From the NCBI GenBank assembly GCA_001579985.1, contig LRSR01008866.1:1-41029 (forward strand): DNA of 41,029 bases. The letters are read 5' to 3'. The translations under genes and the position numbers were made by a program. The notes under the pieces were generated by a model. It was not told the origin of the DNA and made no database searches. It worked only from the letters and a program-made list of their open reading frames with translations. Source of the stretch: Hypsibius dujardini (Eukaryota > Tardigrada > Eutardigrada > Parachela > Hypsibiidae). Every line of letters begins with the position of its first letter. Within the stretch, counting starts at the first letter, position 1. Of the stretch, positions 33,348 to 41,029 are shown piece by piece.

Positions 33348-34750
33348 TTTTTTCAGTAGCTCGTTTGCCAGCATCATGAAGGACACTGTCAAGATCCATG
33401 TCTGCGAAATAATTCAACCACAGTATCAAACCAGTTTATTCACACATTAATTGATAATCAACAAGTTATATATATGTATACATATGCACATGTACAATTT
33501 ACATTTGGATCTCATACATAATGTAACTAAGCAGCGTGTTGTTTGAAACAGGTTTTGCGGTTTAATTAATCTCAAAGTTAAATAGAATTAACTTAGAAGT
33601 AATTACTTTATTTTGCGGGTCACTTTGGTACTGGACTTGTCTTACCTTTCCCAAACTCTAATCGAAGGAAAAGCCGATAGACTTGCGTACACGCCAAAAA
33701 GGGCAGGACAGGAATAAGACGTCTCGATGTTATGCATGTACGATCAGTTGGAGATGACTATCTCGAATAAGAGGACAAACGCCAACGACCCAATCACCTT
33801 CGCAATGTCCGAGACGTATGTCACGAGAAATCAACCGAAACGCCTCATTAATCTCCTCTAGAAAGCGTATCACCGTCACGTTGACACACCAGCGCTGGAC
33901 GCACTTCTTCCTCACCGTCGCCCGTGGCTTGCACTACTTTGCGGCGAAGACTGGTCAGAGCCTCGGACAAAATTACCACCAGACAGACCCCGTAGAGATG
34001 CGCTTGCTGCGATAGGAGGAAGGGAATGGAGCGAAAAGGTACCTCCAGGACAAATTATGTAGTCAGACCAATAGAAAAGGGAAGTGGATAAAAAATGACA
34101 TCTGATGTGGCGTTATTGCCGACAGAAGATCGAGTATGAGAGAAGGGCTCTGGAATGAGCCACTTGACTTTCCGTACTCTGGAATGGGCCACCGAGTGGC
34201 AGAGAGCGCCCTGTCGGAAATTAATCGAATACATGATTCATTGTGCAGTCAGCGACCTCTTTAGTGAACTTTTTTCAGCCTTCCAATTATTTCGTTTTTT
34301 AAACACGTTCCCACAGCTTTTCTTCATATCTGATACGCGTTCCACCGGGGTTATCGATTATTCTCTGTCGTTTAGGATCTTGGTGATAGCCAAAACCTGT
34401 GTGGAATTCTGATTCCAGGATGGCCCTCCCAGGGTATGGAAAGTCAAGTGGCCCATTCCACGACTCCTCCGTCACACCAAAAGATATAGGAAGCGCAACT
34501 GTGGATGACAAAACTTTAGATACGCTAAATGCCAGAACCTCAAGACAGCCAGGCAGCCAGCCAGACAGGCACACAGGCAGGCAGACACGCAAGCGGACAG
34601 ACAGACAACAGACAGACAGACAGACAAACAGACAAACAGACAGACTGATGTGGATGCATAGACTCGATCTGCCTTCGGGATCGAGAAAGCAGAATGCAGT
34701 TATCTCGTTCAGTTGCTAAATACGGGTTGTCGAACTTTGTCTAAAAATGC
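33348..34750 (-). pseudogene. Gustatory-receptor-like relic E
   Basis: Exon 5 is recognisable at 33348-33401, but its TAA stop has become AAA (33348-33350), so the frame runs on. Exons 3 and 4 are absent. Exon 2 (about 33.65-34.14 kb plus 34.47-34.51 kb) has several indels and is split by a 310-bp TIR element. Intron 1 with its CAGA array (34.55-34.65 kb) and a fragment of exon 1 (to about 34.75 kb) remain. It is the most decayed copy at the end of the array, with no intact product. Confidence 0.8.
34151..34460. mobile_element. 310-bp element with ~31-bp TIRs inserted in relic E
   Basis: The left end TGGAATGAGCCACTTGACTT and the inverted right end TGGAATGGGCCACTTGACTT continue as TCC(G/A)TAC(T/C)CTGG. 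It has no coding content. It interrupts exon 2 of relic E; the exon similarity resumes at ACCAAAAGATATAGG. A clear target-site duplication is not visible. Confidence 0.75.
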
Positions 34751-35957
34751 AAAATAAAAAAGTTTTAGTTACTAAAGTTTAAATGGTAAAAACTGAAAAC
34801 CCAAAGTAAGTTAACTCAAAACTAAACATCCTTATTAATTAAATTTAATTGACTAACAAGGAAAGCCGTCGACTAACCTCTATGATCGATTTGAAACTCT
34901 CTAAACAAACCGTGTTTCAAATAAAATATACGATATCGTTAACAGTCGGTCGTGTTTGCTTTAATGGCATACGATTTTGATATTAGATCAAGGACTAAGC
35001 TTCCATTTTTTACCCTTCAAAGTCGTTTCGGGAAAATTCAGCGCAGAATACAGAGGTTACCTTATCTCCTGTTATCGGCACCGGACATGCTGTATTACTA
35101 TCTGTCACCTCTATTTCCTACCGTCCGAAGTCAATGAAGGGAAGGGACGGGAAGTCGGAGTTTTCGTATTAATCGGAGACAGTTGGCGAAAAATGGAAAG
35201 AAAACGAAGAAGACAAACTACTGTACGAAAAGGGAGAACTAACTAAACTACCTGACACCGCACACAGTCCGAGTCTATTAAGCAAAGAACTAGTCGTGGC
35301 ACACAGGCTCGCGTGGATTACAATCGCCCAGCCGAACACTTCCGGTTCGGCTGTACTTCTAATAACACACAAAAAGACAATAAATAAACACACAAGTACG
35401 TGAGCGGTGAGCAATGGCTACGTGGAGGACAATTAAAGTCCACCAGTCCAGTCATGAAATTGCCCGCGACACATCACTTTAAAGTTATGAGTTCGACTGG
35501 TATTCTAAGTCATAAATTTGCCAATTAAGTTTGTGAATTAATTTCAACCTCCCGCTAGAAAAACCATTTTCCAAAATGATTTACTTTGAAAAAATAGTTC
35601 TTGGTAGGGCGTAATCTTTTGCGCTATCGGCTCCCTGATCTCGCCAAAAACTAATAAAACAAAGTTCGATGAGGCTGAGGAATGCAGCCGCTGTAGATAA
35701 ATCTGTGCCACAAATCACGATTTCGATTACATTATACACTGCGACGATACGGACAATGCAGTCACTGAACCGACTCCTGCATGGTGTGATAACGCACCTG
35801 AATTTCACCCCACAGAAATAAACCTCGTCTCACTAATCCGTTTGTTTATGCTTTCGCTTGAAACTTAAAAATACTACAGTACCGCACAGTAGCATGTTCC
35901 TCGCGTTTGTCCATTAGCTCATTACTATTAGCTCATTAATACCTTAAACAGCACAAA
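34751..35957. other. Intergenic region upstream of the aminopeptidase gene
   Basis: No supported gene; only short frames with no domains. It must contain the promoter of the downstream gene. CATTAGCTCATTACTATTAG-type short repeats lie 20-45 bases before the ATG at 35958. No convincing TATA box is seen. Confidence 0.4.
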
Positions 35958-38900
35958 ATGGGGAACAATCCCAAGGTGTCCTATGACCGCGAGACGGAAG
36001 TAGTGAGGACTGCAAACAGGAACGCAATGGAAGCTGCTTCCAACGGAGACAACGGCTGCGTGTGGCGCGGACGCTACCTTCCACTGATTATCCTTACGAT
36101 CTTGTTCGCGGGAGTCCTCGCTGCTCTTATCGGAATATCCGTTCTGTTAGCGCAGACCAAAGACAAGCTTGAAACGTGCAACCTCAATACCGTCCCAACC
36201 ACACCAGCCACGGTCGTGACTACAGAGTCCTCCGTTGCTCCGACTACGCCCCCTCTCCTGACGGGGTCCCTGCGACTTCCCAGAGTCGCCATCAACGGAA
36301 CCTGAACCAATTTAATTGACCCCATCAGCTACAAGCTCTTCCTGAAGATTCACGTACCATACGACGATGAGGACACAATTTCCGATCCGTTCACCACGAA
36401 AGGAAATTGGGTCGCTATTCGGCTGAAGACCCAGGAGAACGGGCTCAGAAGACTCACACTACATGCACGACACGAGGTGCCAGCTAACTCTCGGAGTGGT
36501 CATCTCAAGCGCTTTTTGAGAGAGAACGTAACCGTGAGCAAAGTGGACGGCGGTGACGTCATCGTCGTGGATTCACTGGAGTACCTGACGAACGAACAGG
36601 TTGTGGTGAATCTGGTTGAGGGATTGGTCGCAGACCAGGAGTATGTTTTGAAGATCGAATTTGACGGGGTCATCGCGCAGGATAGTCAGGGTCTCTATCG
36701 TAGCCAATACATGCGAGGAGGAAAATTAAGGTAAGAGGAAGAGAAGTGCCTCAGTACGCTATGTACACGTCTCAACCACACGCGTCGATAATCGGACCTT
36801 GGTGTTCATTTTTTTGCGAAAGTAAATAAATGATCGGTACTCGGGGGGGAGGGGGGGCAGGGGATTATTAAACATAAACTACGCTAAAATTGTCAAAGTA
36901 ACAAAGTAACAAAAACGTACTTGACCTTCTGAAACGGCATAACGATCTCGTCCAAATCACTAGGAACCTCTAAGATCTCGCACGTAAAGCATGCAGTCCC
37001 AACGTGAAATGATGAAAAACGTGCAGAACTCTTTGCCACGACCCTTTCGAATTAGCAACATCTGCATCCGTTCCAGGAACCTTATCACCAGTCAACTGCA
37101 CGCGTACAAGGCTCGACGAGTGTTCCCGTGCTTCGACGAGCCCGGCTATCGAAGTACCTTCCGCACGACTCTTCAGTATCCTCGGCTGTTTTCGCTGACT
37201 CGCACCAACGGGGACGCTGAAAGCTCGGTGAGCAGTTCTGACAATCTTTGGACTACCACCACTTACAGGACGTCACCACGGATGCCGGTTTACCTTAACG
37301 CATTTTTGGTCAGCACGGACGATTTCAAAATGCACAGTCCGGAAGTTACGGCGAACGATTATGTTCCGTCTGGCGCTGATGAGATCACCTTTCCAGTAAG
37401 ATCCCTGCTAATAAATAAAAAATGGTTGGCCGGCAAAAAATTATTTGCCGTAAAAATTTTGGAATCACTTGATGCGACGATTCTCCCGTTCACTTCCGGC
37501 TTTAACCAAAAACAAGCAGGCTCTTATTTCTATTTATGCAAATATTTTTGCCTGCTTGGTGCGTTGACTCTGCGTTCTCAGCCTGCGAGATAGCAAAACG
37601 TCAAAGTCAACTCAATCAACAATCAATCTACACAATAATCAAAAATGACGTTTTCCACGTGGCGAACCCTAGAAGCTCCCCATCAAAAGCCTCCTTCGAC
37701 CGTAACCCTTCAAAGTTGAGTAATACTCGTGGTGGACCCTTGTAAATGCTAGGAGATATTGATTTGCAAAGAATATTTAAAAGGCAACAGAATTATGCGT
37801 ATAAATTGCCTGGCGAATTACAATTTTATGATATATTTCCTATTTGAAATCAAACATGTCACTAGCGAACAATGCCACTGTTGCTCCTACTAGGGAATAC
37901 AAACTATTGGTCGATTCTGATCATTATTTTTGTACGTTTTCCGAAAGTGCAGGTCAATGTTTTCGGAAACAGCGAACTGATTGAAGGGTCGAATGGCCGA
38001 AAAGACGGTTTGTTTGCTGCGGAGCACGGTCGGAATGTCATTGAAACGTTAACGACACGCTTTGAACAACCTTATGGCCTCACAAAACTCGGTACCTACA
38101 ACCTTCAATGAACCTCAAGAAGTTGTTGATTTTAATACTTTCGTTAACTCTGACCGAAATTCGTCATTATGTTCATCAAAACAGATCAAGTGGGCGTGCC
38201 GGATTTCGTGCATAATGCAATGGAGAACTGGGGGTTGGTACTGTATCGGGAGGCCAGCTTGATGTATCAGCCCAAGGTATCCACGGCTGACCAGAAGCGT
38301 GCTGTTGCCTCCCTGGTCGGGCACGAATTGTCTCACATGATTTTTGGCAATCTGCTGACCTGCGAATGGTGGTCCGACAGCTGGCTGAACGAAGGCTTCG
38401 CACGCTTTATGGAGTTTGAGATGTTGGTCTGGATCAAGAGTTCCTGGAATGTGGTAATGAATAGCGTTATAGTCTTTCCTTCCTTCCGTCCGTCCGTTTG
38501 TGCGGCTGTCAATCTTCCATCCATTTATCTGTCTGTCCGTCTGTTTATCCGTCCGTTCGTCCGTTCGTCCGTCCGTCTGTCGTCCGTCCGTTCATCCGTC
38601 CGTCCACCTGCCCGTCCGTCCATCCGTCCACCTGTCCGTTCGTTTATGCGTCCGTCCATCCGTCCACCTGCCCGTCTGTCTGTCCGTCCGTACGTCCGTT
38701 TTTTTGCCAGTTACAGACTAGCTCCAGTTCCAATTTCAATTCCAACCAGATCAAAAGAACATGAGACACGTGTCTGTTCTCTTTCACCAATACAGAGGCC
38801 AATGTTCAATTACTGGGTGGTACGGGACGCGCTCGCACAGGATGCCCACTCCGCCACACACGCCCTATCGGATTCTAGCGTACAAACGCCAGCCGAGATT

Positions 38901-39900
38901 GACGGGATGTTTGACACGATCACTTACGCGAAGGTACTACCTTGTCCTCTCCGTTTTTTTGTGATCAGTTTTTTCACAGTCGGTGTAACAAGAACATCTG
39001 CATACTTATATACGTTATAGGGAGCCTCGGTCTTACACATGATCAAAGGCATCATGGGTGAAACTCCCTTCTTCAACGCCCTTAAAGCGTATGTACAAAA
39101 GTACAAGGGTCAATCGGTCAGGCCGGAGCACTTTCTGAGCGAGCTGGACACGGTGGAAGCTGCTGCTGCTGATGTGAAGAAACTGTCGGATCATTTGAAG
39201 GGTTGGATCGAGCAGAAAGGCTATCCGGTAGTGAAGATCACGAGAAACTACGACTTCAACGCAGCGGCCGAGGACATTTCCTTTACCCAGAGCCGCTTTC
39301 TCTTGCCGGTGTGGAATGGCTCGTCCACTTCGGTTCACTCAGCGACCGAAAAATGGGACATCCCCTTGACTCTGACCAACGGAGCGATTATCAAAGACCC
39401 GGCAGAATGGGCCGACGTTCAAGTAGCAACCAATACACCGTGCTGGGTTACGTCCGCTGCTGGTGCAACCGGTACGTCTCGATTTCCCAATCATAATTTG
39501 CGTGTGGCAATGGTAAGTCAGCACGTTGCCGGCATGAAGCAAAATAATGAGGAATAAATTTGTCCTACAGAGAAGCTTTCAGCAGCCTGCCTCGCAATCC
39601 TCAGCGAGAGACCTCAAGTGCCGGGCAATGACACGATGGGATCGAACTATATTGTGGCCAACGTACAGCAGTATGGCTTCTATCGAGTCAACTACGATTT
39701 GACTAATTGGATTAGAATCATCAGGGCACCTGTTCCTTCGGTAGGTGAGGAGGATGTTAAAAAGATCAAATAGAAAAAAATCCCGAGACCACAACTGTGA
39801 ATGTGACATTTTTTTATCTCTATCAGGGTACAACGGTCAATATTTTGAACGATGTCGCCACACGCGGGCAGTTATTTGATGACTCCTTTAACTTGGCAAG
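35958..39900 (+). CDS. M1 family aminopeptidase N-like ectopeptidase, 3' incomplete, one in-frame TGA
   Basis: Zinc exopeptidase that removes N-terminal residues from peptides at the cell surface. Exons are 35958-36730, 37077-37395, 37953-38091, 38185-38426, 38796-38933, 39021-39471, 39571-39740 and 39827-39900, with consistent phases 2, 0, 1, 0, 0, 1, 0, 2. A cytoplasmic tail, one membrane segment (about residues 41-65, LPLIILTILFAGVLAALIGI) and a Thr/Pro stalk make it a type II protein. RRVFPCFDEPG and the HELSH...NEGF zinc site (HEXXH-X18-E, His at about 457) are intact, as is the likely catalytic Tyr in FDTITYAKG. The exopeptidase motif GAMEN reads NAMEN, and HELAHQWFGN reads HELSHMIFGN. 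A TGA at 36303-36305 interrupts exon 1 between stalk and M1 domain; no other lesion is seen. The last ~200 residues of the family are not found before the window ends. It may be a recent pseudogene, a nonsense allele or a sequence error. Confidence 0.85.
38470..38705. repeat. CCGTCCGT microsatellite in aminopeptidase intron 4
   Basis: Imperfect array of TCCGTCCG, TCCATCCG and CCACCTGTCCG units. Open frames through it (SVRPSVRP-type peptides) are intronic. Confidence 0.88.
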
Positions 39901-40036
39901 GTATGCGATTAAATTGACCGCAAAATGTGTACGAGGAATTTCTTTCTGGACAACCAGTTGTCCGTTCTCTTCCTGGGCATTAACAATGTCCGTATCGTGG
40001 GATCTCAGCGCCAAAACTTTCTGACCAGACTTCGTG

Positions 40037-40378
40037 TGTTGGACCACGCCCAACAAGTCCCCATATCCAATCATTATAGCTCTTTTACTCACTAGTACCT
40101 TGCTTAGTTAGTGAATCTATCTACCCTATTAACTCTATCCTGCTGTTACATCAGAATTACTTGTATGTTACATCAGAATTACTTGTATGTAATTCTGATG
40201 TACGTGCGGTTTACTATAAGTTCTATAGTTAACACTTCACTATATAATCATATGCTTCATTAGTGTTAGAGGCAGTTGGACTTCTTCTTTCCTTTCTTCC
40301 AGTTCTCATCCCTACATATTTATACTTTCCGTTTAATACACTTGTTATCTATCCAACTTCCTGTTGGTAGACCTAACA
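40037..40378 (+). mobile_element. Solo LTR with 4-bp target-site duplication (CGTG)
   Basis: It starts TGTTGGACCACGCCCAACAA and ends GTTGGTAGACCTAACA, flanked by CGTG at 40033-40036 and 40379-40382. It is 342 bp, longer than the 5656 copy partly because of a 22-bp tandem duplication (TTACATCAGAATTACTTGTA unit, near 40145-40190). It sits after the last recognised aminopeptidase exon, probably in the next intron. Confidence 0.87.
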
Positions 40379-40382
40379 CGTG

Positions 40383-41029
40383 AAAAAGCATCTTCCCATG
40401 AGATCTGCTCCAGAACTGGCCCAGAATACACCCAGATCAGGCAAGAATTGGTGAGAAAGCTCCTCACGAGATTTTTTTGAACTTTCTGGCTAGAAGCAAG
40501 TGAGAATTGGGTGAGAATCACACGAGACTCATGCGAAAAAAATCTCGGCTGAATTTTGAGCAGAATTACAAGAGGATTTCCTAGTTAGAATTACGCAAAA
40601 CTTTTTGGCCAGAATTCCACGAGGATTTCCTTGGCCAGAAATGCACGAGATATTTTTGTTGTGAAATTGTAGCTGGCCATTCTGATGAGATCTGGCAGAG
40701 ATCTCGTCAGAGACGTTTAAAAGTTCTCTGCCGAGAACTGCCGGATTTCTCACCCAACACTCTTGCTAAGGATAGTATGTTAATTTCGTCAGATCTCGTG
40801 AGATCATATATGGGATTTCACCAGATCTGGGCCAGATCTGACGAAAATTTGGCGCTGGGACCAACCTCTGCATCAAAATAAACTGTTGTAAACGCCGCTC
40901 CATTCAGAATTTAATTCAGAATCGATTGGCATCAGCTCAAAGTCAGGGGGCGGAGCTATGCCCGCTTCTCGAAGCAACGTAGAAATGTGAGGGTAACTTT
41001 CCATAAGGGACCATCCATTTATTACGTCA
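40383..41029. other. Degenerate internally repetitive DNA
   Basis: Words such as GGCCAGAATT, CACGAGAT and AGATCTGG recur many times in both orientations. A 13-bp perfect inverted repeat (TTTCGTCAGATCT and its complement) spans about 40786-40852. No further aminopeptidase exon is recognisable. Confidence 0.5.

Noticed and set aside
33115-33429. 104-codon minus frame over exon 5 of relic E
   Set aside because: It is a different frame from the receptor exon and is explained by relic E.
38498-38764. SVRPSVRP and HPSVHL frames
   Set aside because: Translation of the CCGTCCGT array inside aminopeptidase intron 4.
1-41029. tRNA, rRNA or other structured RNA genes
   Set aside because: I looked for cloverleaf-type arms and conserved T-loop words and found none I could support.

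Overview
The window is metazoan nuclear DNA. Genes are split by short GT-AG introns, microsatellites are abundant, and there are solo LTRs, TA-flanked MITEs and decayed Tc1/mariner and pogo transposases. The gene content is a divergent rhodopsin-like GPCR, an apparent DH31-type neuropeptide, a gustatory-receptor-like family and an M1 aminopeptidase. This points to an ecdysozoan invertebrate. A tardigrade close to Hypsibius is my best guess, but that is inference and not shown by a marker gene.

Layout. 197-1471 (-): two-exon GPCR with a small MITE in its intron. 1.5-8.5 kb: gene-poor, with a long perfect hairpin, a solo LTR with target-site duplication and two TA-flanked MITEs. 8587-10044 (+): five small exons that assemble into a 117-residue secreted precursor with a DH31-like amidated peptide. 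12.2-34.75 kb: an array of five-exon receptor genes on the minus strand, all resembling the GR (gustatory receptor) superfamily. Copies A (12218-14682), C (25409-28218) and D (29547-32027) are intact; B (22611-24694), E (33348-34750) and F (19260-19560) are broken. Between A and B lie a solo LTR, a mariner/Tc1 composite, two exons of an unidentified gene, relic F and a pogo-like transposase. 35958-39900 (+): eight exons of an M1 (aminopeptidase N-like) ectopeptidase with one in-frame TGA; its 3' end is not found before the window ends, and a solo LTR lies in the next intron.

How it fits together. The receptor array grew by segmental duplication. One duplicated block begins inside the neuropeptide gene and carried its 3' UTR to 21.6-21.9 kb, next to receptor copy B. 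The copies are mosaics: 5' halves pair A with C and B with D, while 3' halves pair A with B and C with D. This is the pattern expected from unequal exchange or gene conversion with a breakpoint in intron 2. The three C-terminal introns of every receptor copy are phase 0, which matches the classical intron signature of the insect GR/OR superfamily.

All exon models are hand-built from splice signals, reading frame and comparison among copies. No transcript or database evidence was available.
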